DNA of 64,000 nt, from contig NZ_FNCC01000006.1 in the NCBI RefSeq assembly GCF_900100955.1, positions 310,001 to 374,000 on the forward strand. The letters run 5' to 3'. This document shows, in pieces, positions 10,833-17,980 of this stretch. Position 1 is the stretch's first letter, and every line of letters begins with the position of its first letter. The translations under genes and the position numbers were made by a program. A model generated the notes under the pieces. It saw only the letters and a program-made list of their open reading frames with translations. It had not been told where the DNA came from and did not search any database. The DNA is from Lentzea fradiae (lineage in GTDB: Bacteria > Actinomycetota > Actinomycetes > Mycobacteriales > Pseudonocardiaceae).

Positions 10833-11372
10833 ATGACCAAGGCGCTGATCGTCGTGGACGTGCAGAACGACTTCTGCGAGGGCGGCTCGCTGGCCGTCGC
10901 CGGTGGCGCGGCCGTCGCCGCCGCCATCTCGCAGCACATCGCCGCGTCGTCCTACGACCACGTCGTGGCGACCCGCGACTACCACGTCGACCCCGGCTCG
11001 CACTTCTCGCTGACGCCGGACTTCATCGACTCGTGGCCGGTGCACTGCGTGGCGGGCTCGCCCGGCGCGTCGTTCCACCCCGAGCTGGACGTGGCCGCGA
11101 TCGAGCAGGTGTTCTCGAAGGGCCGGTTCGCCGCCGCCTACTCGGGGTTCGAGGCCGAGAACGACCTCGCGGGCTGGCTGACGGACAAGGGCGTGACCGA
11201 GGTGGACGTCGTGGGCATCGCGACGGACCACTGCGTGCGCGCCACGGCTCTGGACGCGCACCGCAGCGGGTTCCGCACGCGGGTGCTCGTCGACCTCACG
11301 GCGGCGGTGGCCCCGACGACCCGCGACGCGGCCGTCGAGGAGCTCCTCGCCGCGGGTGTCGTCGTCGCCTGA
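10833..11372 (+). CDS. pncA: Nicotinamidase (pyrazinamidase family)
   Basis: Deamidates nicotinamide to nicotinate, feeding the adjacent PncB. The 179-aa isochorismatase-fold protein has the catalytic Asp9 (VVDVQNDF), lysine in SKGRFAAAYS near residue 95 and cysteine in GIATDHCVRATA near residue 134. Metal ligands are visible in ATRDYHVDPGSHF (D and two H). The two genes form a nicotinamide salvage pair. Confidence 0.96.
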   Translation: MTKALIVVDVQNDFCEGGSLAVAGGAAVAAAISQHIAASSYDHVVATRDYHVDPGSHFSLTPDFIDSWPVHCVAGSPGASFHPELDVAAIEQVFSKGRFAAAYSGFEAENDLAGWLTDKGVTEVDVVGIATDHCVRATALDAHRSGFRTRVLVDLTAAVAPTTRDAAVEELLAAGVVVA

Positions 11373-11378
11373 CTCGGG

Positions 11379-12044
11379 TCAGGGCGTCGGTGAGCAGGCC
11401 ACGGAACCGACGGTGACGCTGCCCGTGTAGCCGGACGGCGGCTCGAACGTGATCCGCAGCAGGGTCATGCTGATGCTGCCGTCGTTCGGCTCGGGCAGCA
11501 CCGAGTCGGTGAACTTGGCCTTGGCGAGCACGGTGCCGTCGCTCGCCTTGACCTCGTGCACGTGGCCGGGCTGGATCTGCGTCGGCAGACCCGTCCAGCC
11601 GGTCATCCCCTTGAGCTGCCAGCCCGCCTGCGTGCCCTTGTCGTCGGCGTCGCAGGTGACCGTCCACTCGCTGATCCTGAGCCGGGGGCCCTTCGCCGCG
11701 GTGAGCGCGGACAGCTCGAACCCGGTGCCCTTGGCGACCGACCTGGTCCTGGTGAGGAACTCGTCCGGGTTCACGACCTCGGTCGTGCACGAGGAGCTCG
11801 TCGCGCCGAACTTGAGGCCGGGCCTGGTCACGGCGGGGCTCGACCCGGCGACGGTGCCCTCCGCGTCCGGGTTCACGTCGCACACCGCGAGTGGCGCGAC
11901 CTCGACGGTCTGGCCCGGCTGCGAGAAGCTCGCCGACCCCGAGGACGCGGTGCCGGGCGGGTTGGACGCGAGCGCGGGTGCCGCGCTCGCGAACGACAAC
12001 GCGGCCACCGCTCCCGCGATCAGGCTCTTGCGCACTGGTGCCAT
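11379..12044 (-). CDS. Secreted protein of unknown function with four cysteines
   Basis: A 221-aa exported protein. The N-terminus MAPVRKSLIAGAVAALSF is a signal peptide with likely cleavage after ALA near residue 26. The mature part has four cysteines (AVCD, SSCT, TVTCDAD, VACSP), enough for two disulfides, and looks beta-rich. No anchor, lipobox or catalytic motif is seen. It is convergent with pncA and lies downstream of wecB behind a long inverted repeat, so it is probably a separate unit. Being next to the exosortase/glycosyltransferase island makes a surface role plausible, but this is inference. Confidence 0.75.
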   Translation of the reverse strand: MAPVRKSLIAGAVAALSFASAAPALASNPPGTASSGSASFSQPGQTVEVAPLAVCDVNPDAEGTVAGSSPAVTRPGLKFGATSSSCTTEVVNPDEFLTRTRSVAKGTGFELSALTAAKGPRLRISEWTVTCDADDKGTQAGWQLKGMTGWTGLPTQIQPGHVHEVKASDGTVLAKAKFTDSVLPEPNDGSISMTLLRITFEPPSGYTGSVTVGSVACSPTP

Positions 12045-12120
12045 CTCCCCTGCGGCTCGTTTTCCCACGGGCCGATAATGGTTGGGGGACGTGGCGGCGC
12101 TGAGAGCTCGGCGTCTTTGC

Positions 12121-12156
12121 CACCCGTTCGAGAAATCGCGATTACTCGAACGGGTG
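12121..12156. terminator. Long inverted repeat after wecB, likely terminator
   Basis: Perfect 12-bp arms (CACCCGTTCGAG / CTCGAACGGGTG) flank a 12-nt centre that contains the palindrome AATCGCGATT. It begins five bases after the wecB stop on the minus strand. A terminator is the simplest reading; the nested symmetry would also suit an operator for the downstream secreted-protein gene. Confidence 0.65.
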
Positions 12157-12160
12157 ACAT

Positions 12161-13333
12161 TCAGCGCGCTCCCACGAGCGTGGCGAACGGTTCCCTGCGC
12201 GGCAGCGCTGTCGGCAGGCCCGCCAGCCGTTCCAGCGCGGCGCAGACGCGGACGGCGGCACGCCCGTCGCCGAACGGGTTGCGCCCGAGCGGCAGCCGCA
12301 GCCGCGACCCGAGCACCCAGCCCGCCTCGGCGAGGATGCGGGTGGTGTCGGTGCCGACGAGCCACGCGCACCCGGCGTCGACGGCGAGCATGCGTTCGGT
12401 GGTCTCCCGCAGCACCAGCACCGGCACGCCGAACGTGGGCGCCTCCTCCTGGATGCCGCCGGAGTCGGTGAGCACCAGGGCGGCGCGGCGCAGCACCCGC
12501 ACGAGGTCCGGGTAGCCGAGCGGTTCGGTGATGACGATGCGCTCGTGGCCGCCCAGCATCGACACGACCTGGTCGCGCACACCGGGGTTCGGGTGCGCCG
12601 GGACCAGCACGTGCAGGTCGGGGTGCCGGTCGGCGATGGCGCGCACGGCGTTGAGCACGCGCATGAGCGGGCGTTCCCACGACTCGCGGCGGTGCACGGT
12701 GACGAGCATGAGCCGGTCGCCGCTGTCGTCGAGGGTGCGTTCCAGCGCCACGAGGTCCGCGTTCGCCGGGGGCTGCGAGACGGAGGCGACGCGCTGCACG
12801 GCGTCCACGACGGTGTTGCCGGTGACGACGATGTGGCTGTCCGGCAGGCGTTCGCCGGTGAGGGCGTTGGCGGCGTCGTCGGTCGGCGCGAGGTGCAGCG
12901 CGGTGATGCGGGAGATCATCTGCCGGTTCCCCTCCTCGGGGAACGGGCCGTGCAGGTCGCCGGTGCGCAGCCCGGCTTCGAGGTGCGCGACGGGGATGCC
13001 GCGCCAGAACGAGGCGAGCGCCGCCGCCAGGGTGGTCGTGGTGTCGCCCTGCACGAGGGTGACCGCGGGGGCGCGCTCGGTCAGCACGGCGTCGAACTCG
13101 GGCAGCAGCCGGGAGACGAGCTCCGCCTGCGTGCCGGTGTCGCGGGGCACGTCCAGCCGCAGGTCGGGCTCCAGGTCGAAGGCGGCCAGCGCCTGCTCGA
13201 CCATGCCGGAGTGCTGTCCGCTGTGGACGATCGTCGGGCGGAGACCGGGGTGCCCGCGCAGCGCGATGGCCACCGGGGCGATCTTCACGGCTTCCGGCCT
13301 CGTGCCGGCCACCAGCAGAACCTCTTTGCTCAC
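12161..13333 (-). CDS. wecB: Non-hydrolysing UDP-N-acetylglucosamine 2-epimerase
   Basis: Epimerises UDP-GlcNAc to UDP-ManNAc, a precursor of surface glycans. The 390-aa GT-B fold protein has the family marks GTRPEAVKIAPV at the N-terminus, VQGDTTTTLA near residue 88, HLEAGLRTGD near residue 107, FPEEGNRQM just after it, VTVHRRES near residue 203 and TDSGGIQEEAPTFG near residue 283. A GGAGAGG ribosome site lies upstream of the GTG. It sits beside a membrane glycosyltransferase and exported proteins, which suggests supply of ManNAc for envelope glycosylation (inference). Confidence 0.95.
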   Translation of the reverse strand: MSKEVLLVAGTRPEAVKIAPVAIALRGHPGLRPTIVHSGQHSGMVEQALAAFDLEPDLRLDVPRDTGTQAELVSRLLPEFDAVLTERAPAVTLVQGDTTTTLAAALASFWRGIPVAHLEAGLRTGDLHGPFPEEGNRQMISRITALHLAPTDDAANALTGERLPDSHIVVTGNTVVDAVQRVASVSQPPANADLVALERTLDDSGDRLMLVTVHRRESWERPLMRVLNAVRAIADRHPDLHVLVPAHPNPGVRDQVVSMLGGHERIVITEPLGYPDLVRVLRRAALVLTDSGGIQEEAPTFGVPVLVLRETTERMLAVDAGCAWLVGTDTTRILAEAGWVLGSRLRLPLGRNPFGDGRAAVRVCAALERLAGLPTALPRREPFATLVGAR

Positions 13334-13410
13334 CGTTGTCCTCTCCTTGCTCGAACCGGGGAGGGCCCGCCTGGGAACGGGAGGGGGCGCGGTTCCCAGG
13401 CGGGCCTGTG

Positions 13411-13602
13411 TCAGCCGGTGCGATCCGGCCTGGTCTGCGCGGGAACCGCCGGACGGCGCCGCCTCGCCGCGTGCAGCGCCAGCGCGCCCGCGACGAGCAG
13501 CACGACCGCCGCGACGACCCACCACGTCACGTCGGCGCCGGTGACCGCGAGGGCACCCACGCCCGTGCCGACACCGATGCCGGTACCGGGGACCTTGTAC
13601 AT
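13411..13602 (-). CDS. 63-aa membrane peptide with LAVTG sorting-like signal
   Basis: Small protein made almost entirely of a cell-wall-sorting-like tail: a Gly/Thr-rich lead, ALAVTGAD (LAxTG-type motif recognised by class E sortases in other actinobacteria), one hydrophobic helix (about residues 26-44) and a basic RRRR end. No signal peptide precedes it. The ATG has a strong GAGGAGAA ribosome site. It lies 16 bp after the choice-of-anchor-P-like gene, so they are co-transcribed. It may be a detached anchor, a sortase/exosortase modulator or a short surface peptide; function unknown. Confidence 0.65.
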   Translation of the reverse strand: MYKVPGTGIGVGTGVGALAVTGADVTWWVVAAVVLLVAGALALHAARRRRPAVPAQTRPDRTG

Positions 13603-13618
13603 CCGCCGTTCTCCTCGG

Positions 13619-14401
13619 TCAGGCTTGCCCGGCGGACGGCAGGGCGGGCAGCGACGAGCGCCGGCGCAGTGCCGAGAACGCCACCGGGACGGCGATCAGG
13701 CCCAGCAGGCCGAGACCCGCCCACAGGCCCACGCCCGACGCCATCGGGATCGGCAGCGCGGCGGGGCCGCAGGTGGCGGACGAGATGACCACGTCGCCGG
13801 AGCCGATGGAGCCGAGCACGCCGTTGAGCAGCCTGATGTGGACGGCGTTGACGGTGAGGCTGCCGTCGCCGTTTCGCACCTGCTCGTTGAAGACGACCTC
13901 GGCGATCTTGATGCCGAGCAGCTGCACGTCGAGCTTGGTGTTCGCCGCCGGCTCGGCGTCGACCTGGCCCAGCCTGCCGAGGTCGATCCCGGCGAGCGTG
14001 GCCTTGCCGGTGATCCCCTCCTGGGTGGCCGCGCACTCCGCCACCACGGCGTCCGCGGAGATCCTGCCGGTGACGGCGGTGAGCAGGTCGACGCCCACGC
14101 CCGCGGTGCTCGCGCTGGAGGACACGGCTCCGGAGTTGTCGTCGCGCGAGGCGGCGGTGTTGATGACACCGGTGCTGATGATCCCGGTGAGGTTCAGGCC
14201 GACCGCCGTGTTCGCCGTCGGGCCGTTCGCGTTGGCCTCGGCGACCGGTCCCGCGCTCACCGCGGGGCTGCCGAGCAGGGTCACGTCGATCTTCGCGCCA
14301 TGAGCCGAGGCGTCCCCCGGGGCGGCCGAAGCGGGTGCGGCGCCGGCCAGGAGAGCGGCGATCGCCACGACTCCGGTCAGTGCCGTCATTCGGACACGCA
14401 T
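13619..14401 (-). CDS. Exported protein with C-terminal membrane anchor, choice-of-anchor P family-like
   Basis: A 260-aa exported protein. A signal peptide (MRVRMTALTGVVAIAALLAG, cleavage after ASA near residue 27) precedes a beta-rich domain of about 170 residues. The C-terminus has a hydrophobic segment (GVGLWAGLGLLGLIAVPVAF) and RRR, i.e. a sorting-type tail. From memory the domain resembles proteins called choice-of-anchor P, described near actinobacterial exosortase-like proteases; this should be checked. The ATG has a GGAAGGAG ribosome site. An exosortase-like gene is divergently placed about 300 bp away and is the likely processing enzyme. Confidence 0.7.
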   Translation of the reverse strand: MRVRMTALTGVVAIAALLAGAAPASAAPGDASAHGAKIDVTLLGSPAVSAGPVAEANANGPTANTAVGLNLTGIISTGVINTAASRDDNSGAVSSSASTAGVGVDLLTAVTGRISADAVVAECAATQEGITGKATLAGIDLGRLGQVDAEPAANTKLDVQLLGIKIAEVVFNEQVRNGDGSLTVNAVHIRLLNGVLGSIGSGDVVISSATCGPAALPIPMASGVGLWAGLGLLGLIAVPVAFSALRRRSSLPALPSAGQA

Positions 14402-14697
14402 GAAACTCCTTCCCTTACTTCCTCCGGCCCCCAGGGCGTGGCGATACCAAGGTGGTTTCACGCTTCCGGGGGCAATTACCGCCATCGGCCATCCATCGGG
14501 GGAACTGATGGTTACTCCCCGTATCGGGGGACGTGATCACTCGACTCGCCCAATCGGAGCCACTCATGGTTGGTTTCCGGATCAAAATTCGGTCACGGCG
14601 TCACTCGATCCGGGGATGAGGGCTGACGTTCCGTCTTCCGATGGAACCTGGACTAGCCCGTTTGGGCGCTCCCCCATAGAGGGAAAGGATCGCAAGG
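14402..14697. promoter_or_regulatory. Divergent promoter region between the anchored protein and exosortase genes
   Basis: About 300 bp without a gene, lower in GC than the flanks. Short repeats are visible (CCATCGGCCATCCATCGGGGG, ATCGGGGGA and GATCCGGGGATGA variants) but no clear palindrome. Both divergent surface genes must be expressed from here. Confidence 0.5.
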
Positions 14698-15216
14698 GTG
14701 ACGCTTGCAGCACGCCGCATCACGTTCCCGAGCCGGGTGACCGTGGTCCTCCTGCTCGCCCTGGCCGCGGGCCTCGTGCTCGCGCACGGGCTCTACCGCG
14801 CCGCGGAGATCTCGGTGTCCGGCGCGATCTTGGACGTCGTCAGCTCCTACGGCGTGCACGTGGTCCCCGGCCGCCAGACGGTCTACTTCGGACTCGGCTC
14901 GGACACTCCGCTCGGGCTGCGGATGACGCCGGAGTGCACCTCGGCGTTCCTGGTGCTGCCGCTGGTGGTCGTCGGCGCGGTGATGATCGCGCTGCGGCCG
15001 CGCGTCCAGTCGCGGGTGCTGGCCGCGCTGGGCGTCGCCGCGCTCGCGGTCGTCGTGGTGAACCAGCTCCGCGTGCTCACGCTCGCCGGCCTGGTGCGCT
15101 GGCTGGGCGTCGACACCGGCTACCACTGGGGCCACACGCTGCTCGGCTCGATGGTGAGCGTGCTCGGCGGCGCGGCGGCGCTGGTGACGTTCGTCTGGCT
15201 GGCGACGCGCAAGTGA
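14698..15216 (+). CDS. Exosortase/archaeosortase-like membrane protease
   Basis: A 172-aa polytopic membrane protein with the exosortase triad: Cys80 in MTPECTSAF, Arg125 in VNQLRVLTL and His143 or His146 in GYHWGHT. Five hydrophobic segments hold these in the expected order. Exosortases cut C-terminal sorting tails on exported proteins; the divergent anchored protein is the obvious candidate substrate. It is shorter than classical XrtA enzymes and resembles the minimal actinobacterial type (probably XrtP, from memory). The GTG is preceded by GGGAAAGG. Its stop overlaps the glycosyltransferase start. Confidence 0.82.
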   Translation: MTLAARRITFPSRVTVVLLLALAAGLVLAHGLYRAAEISVSGAILDVVSSYGVHVVPGRQTVYFGLGSDTPLGLRMTPECTSAFLVLPLVVVGAVMIALRPRVQSRVLAALGVAALAVVVVNQLRVLTLAGLVRWLGVDTGYHWGHTLLGSMVSVLGGAAALVTFVWLATRK

Positions 15217-16583
15217 GCCTCGACCTCGTCCTCGGGTTCACGCAGGCCCTCGCTCTGACGATGAGCGTCGCCTTCGTGACGTACGTGTTCGTCATCGTGG
15301 TGCCGTACCTGCGGCGCAAACCCGCCCCCACCGGTGCCCCGGAGTCGTTGGAGTGGCACTTCTTCGTGCCATGCCGCGACGAGGAAGCCGTCATCGGCGG
15401 CACGATCCGGTATCTGCGCGAGACGTTCCCCATCGCGCACGTGTGGGTCATCGACGACGACTCCGACGACAGCACCGCCGGTGTCGTGCGGACGCTGAAA
15501 CGCGGCGATGGAGTCCGCGACCCGCAGATCCACCTCGTCCAACGCCAGCGTCCGTATGCCCGCACCGGCAAGGGGAACGCGTTGAACGACGCGTACCGCA
15601 CGCTCAAGCTGTGGATGGGAAAACGGGCCGACACCGACCGCGCGATCGTCGTCGTGGTGGACGCCGACGGCCGTCCCGCCCCGAACTGCCTGGAGGTCTG
15701 CGCGGCGGCCCACCTGTTCGGCAACCCGAAGATCGGCGCCGTGCAGGTGGACGTCCGGATGATCAACGCGGGCACGCCGCAGCCGGGCGTCTCCCGCTGG
15801 CGGCGCGCTTTCGGCGCGGGTCTCGTCCGGATGCAGGACCTGGAGTTCCGCACGGCCATCGCGGCGATCCAGATGTCGCGCGGCGCCACCGGCACGATCT
15901 CGATGGGCGGCAACGGCCAGTTCACCCGGCTGTCCGCTTTGGACTCCATCGCCGGACCGGCCGGGAGCCCGTGGCGCGGCTCGCTGCTGGAGGACTTCGA
16001 GCTGGGCGTGCACCTGCTGACCGAGGGCTGGCACACCGGGTTCACGCTCGACACGCACGTCAACCAGGAGGCCCTGTACTCGCTGCGCCGGTTCCTCGCG
16101 CAACGCACGAGGTGGGGGCAGGGAACCATGCAGTGCATGCGCTACCTGCGCCGCATCTGGGACTCCGAACACCTGACCACGCTCGGCGCCGCCGAGATGA
16201 TGTACTACCTCGCGCAACCGTGGATGCAGTTGCTCGGCACGCTGATCTACCCGATCCCGATGGTGATGATGGCGTACCGGTTCGTGCTGTCGCCGTCCGA
16301 AGTGGTGACGTGGTTCGTCGACGGCGCGTGGGTCCTGTTCACCGTCTACGGCGCCTTCGGTTTGCTGCCGTTCGTCCTGTGGGGACCGGTGTACCGCGCT
16401 CGGTGCGTTTCCGTCGGGTTCTGGAAATCCATTGCGTACGGGCTCGGTTACGCGTTGTACATCTACACCTTCTACATCACGTCGTGGCGTGCGCTGATCC
16501 GGTTGGTGCGCGGCCACAACGGCTGGACGAAGACGCGGCGCAACGAGGAACGCCTCACCGGCAAGGTGGCGCTGGACGTGTGA
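15213..16583 (+). CDS. Membrane glycosyltransferase family 2
   Basis: A 456-aa processive-type GT2. One N-terminal helix precedes the GT-A domain: FFVPCRDEEAVIGGT, VIDDDSDDST, VVVDADGRPAPN (DxD), LLEDFELG and the QRTRWGQGTMQ (Q/RxxRW) motif near residue 300. Three to four C-terminal helices follow (about residues 330-440), as in cellulose synthase-like and chitin synthase-like enzymes. It is translationally coupled to the exosortase gene (GTGA). Together with wecB nearby it suggests that glycan synthesis is linked to exosortase-dependent export, a pattern known for PEP-CTERM systems. Confidence 0.88.
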   Translation: MSLDLVLGFTQALALTMSVAFVTYVFVIVVPYLRRKPAPTGAPESLEWHFFVPCRDEEAVIGGTIRYLRETFPIAHVWVIDDDSDDSTAGVVRTLKRGDGVRDPQIHLVQRQRPYARTGKGNALNDAYRTLKLWMGKRADTDRAIVVVVDADGRPAPNCLEVCAAAHLFGNPKIGAVQVDVRMINAGTPQPGVSRWRRAFGAGLVRMQDLEFRTAIAAIQMSRGATGTISMGGNGQFTRLSALDSIAGPAGSPWRGSLLEDFELGVHLLTEGWHTGFTLDTHVNQEALYSLRRFLAQRTRWGQGTMQCMRYLRRIWDSEHLTTLGAAEMMYYLAQPWMQLLGTLIYPIPMVMMAYRFVLSPSEVVTWFVDGAWVLFTVYGAFGLLPFVLWGPVYRARCVSVGFWKSIAYGLGYALYIYTFYITSWRALIRLVRGHNGWTKTRRNEERLTGKVALDV

Positions 16584-16679
16584 AGCATGTGTGAACGGTC
16601 ACTTTGTGGTCTCCGGGCAAAGACGTTCTCGAGTCCTCCTGGTTAACCTCGGTTCACCCGATTCCGCCTGGGAGGGACC

Positions 16680-17252
16680 GTGACTCTCGCACTCGCGCCT
16701 CGTCGCACCGTGCTCGCCGACTTCGTGCCGGGGGCGCTCGTCCGCGACCTGGGCCTCATCGCCGCCGGAGCCGTCTTCACCGGCCTGGCCGCGCAGGTGG
16801 TGCTGCCGATCCCCGGCAGCCCGGTCCCGCTGACCGGCCAGACGTTCGCGGCGCTGCTGGTGGGCGCCTCCCTCGGCTGGCAGCGCGGCGCCACGTCGAT
16901 GCTGCTGTACCTGATCGCGGGCGTCGCGGGCGTGCCGTGGTTCCAGGGCGGCTCGTCCGGCGTGCCGGTGTCGCTCGGCTACGTCGTCGGCTTCGTCTTC
17001 GCCGGTGCCCTGGTGGGCTACCTGGCCGGGCGCGGAGGTGACCGCACCCCGGTGCGGGTGATCGGCACGATGGTGCTGGGCAACCTGGTGATCTACTCGG
17101 TCGGCGTGCCGTGGCTGATGGCCATGACCGGCATGTCGTTCGCGAAGGCCGCGGCCGTCGGCGTGCTGCCGTTCCTGCTCGGCGACGCGCTGAAGATCGC
17201 GCTGGCCGCGGGCGTGCTGCCGGGAGCCTGGGCGCTGCTGCGCCGCCGGTAG
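16680..17252 (+). CDS. bioY: Biotin transporter BioY
   Basis: S component of an ECF-type vitamin transporter, 190 aa with six hydrophobic segments. The signature region GSPVPLTGQTFAALLVGASLGWQRG near residue 40 and the LIAGVAGVPWF...GGSSGVPVSLGYVVGF stretch are characteristic. No bioM/bioN energising genes are adjacent. It starts with GTG after a GGAGGGA site. A palindrome GGTTAACC lies 32 bp upstream; whether it is a biotin-responsive site is unknown. Confidence 0.93.
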   Translation: MTLALAPRRTVLADFVPGALVRDLGLIAAGAVFTGLAAQVVLPIPGSPVPLTGQTFAALLVGASLGWQRGATSMLLYLIAGVAGVPWFQGGSSGVPVSLGYVVGFVFAGALVGYLAGRGGDRTPVRVIGTMVLGNLVIYSVGVPWLMAMTGMSFAKAAAVGVLPFLLGDALKIALAAGVLPGAWALLRRR

Positions 17253-17262
17253 TTTGGACCAG

Positions 17263-17925
17263 GTGATCACACCTGGGGAGTACTTGGAGTTCTTGGACGC
17301 GCGCCTGCCCGGTTCCGTGGTGGGCGCGCATCTTTATGGCTCGCACGTGCTGGACGACGTCGTGGCGGGCTCGGACCTCGACATCGTGGTCGAGGTGTCC
17401 TCGGCCGTTGACGTGCCCGCGTACGACGGAGCGGACGTCGCGGTCGTGCTCGCGGGTTCGCTGGAGAAGCCCGTCTTCGACGTGACGCCGCTGGCCGGTG
17501 AGGTCACTCCCGTGTTGTGGGCGCAGCTGCGGACCGTCGGTCGGACCGTGCGCGGCGCACGGCCTTCGTGTCCCGGCACGGATGCCGACGTCGAGGCGTA
17601 CTGCCGCGACAACCTCGTCAGCTACTGGAAGCTGGACTTCGACAGGTTCCGCGGCGTTCTCCCCTCCCTGGCCCCGCAGACGCCGGTCCCGCGCGACACC
17701 CTGCTGTGGGTCGGCCTCGGCCCTGCCCGGCTGTGGCACACGATCAGGACCGGGGAGATCGTCGGCAAGTCCCGCGCCGGTGAGCTGGCCGCCGCCCGGT
17801 GGCCGGACCTGCCGATCCTGGACTTGGTCGCGTCGCGACGAGGCGCCGACGTGCCGCTGACGGTGGCGCACGCCGCCGCGTCGCTGGAGCTGTTCGACCG
17901 CATCCTCGCCGACGTGACGGACTGA
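17263..17925 (+). CDS. Nucleotidyltransferase-domain protein
   Basis: About 220 aa with an N-terminal pol-beta-type nucleotidyltransferase core: HLYGSHVLDDVVAGSDLDIVVEV provides the GS and DxD motif near residue 30, with a third acidic site around VFDVTPL. The C-terminal half is helical, as in aminoglycoside adenylyltransferase-like proteins. The substrate is unknown and resistance should not be assumed. The start is ambiguous: GTG as given, or TTG three codons earlier directly after the bioY stop. It is probably co-transcribed with bioY. Confidence 0.75.
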   Translation: MITPGEYLEFLDARLPGSVVGAHLYGSHVLDDVVAGSDLDIVVEVSSAVDVPAYDGADVAVVLAGSLEKPVFDVTPLAGEVTPVLWAQLRTVGRTVRGARPSCPGTDADVEAYCRDNLVSYWKLDFDRFRGVLPSLAPQTPVPRDTLLWVGLGPARLWHTIRTGEIVGKSRAGELAAARWPDLPILDLVASRRGADVPLTVAHAAASLELFDRILADVTD

Positions 17926-17980
17926 CTCCGTCCCCGAGTCCGGGCGGGGACTGTCGGACCTGACGGGTACGGTCTTCCCC

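Noticed and set aside
12545..14536. 663-codon plus-strand open frame over wecB and the anchored-protein gene
   Set aside because: Antisense shadow; no domain and composition typical of GC-rich non-coding frames.
16641..16648. GGTTAACC as a biotin operator for bioY
   Set aside because: An 8-bp palindrome alone is too weak and does not match a site I can name with confidence.
17254..17925. Aminoglycoside resistance gene
   Set aside because: Only the generic nucleotidyltransferase motif is visible; nothing shows a drug substrate.
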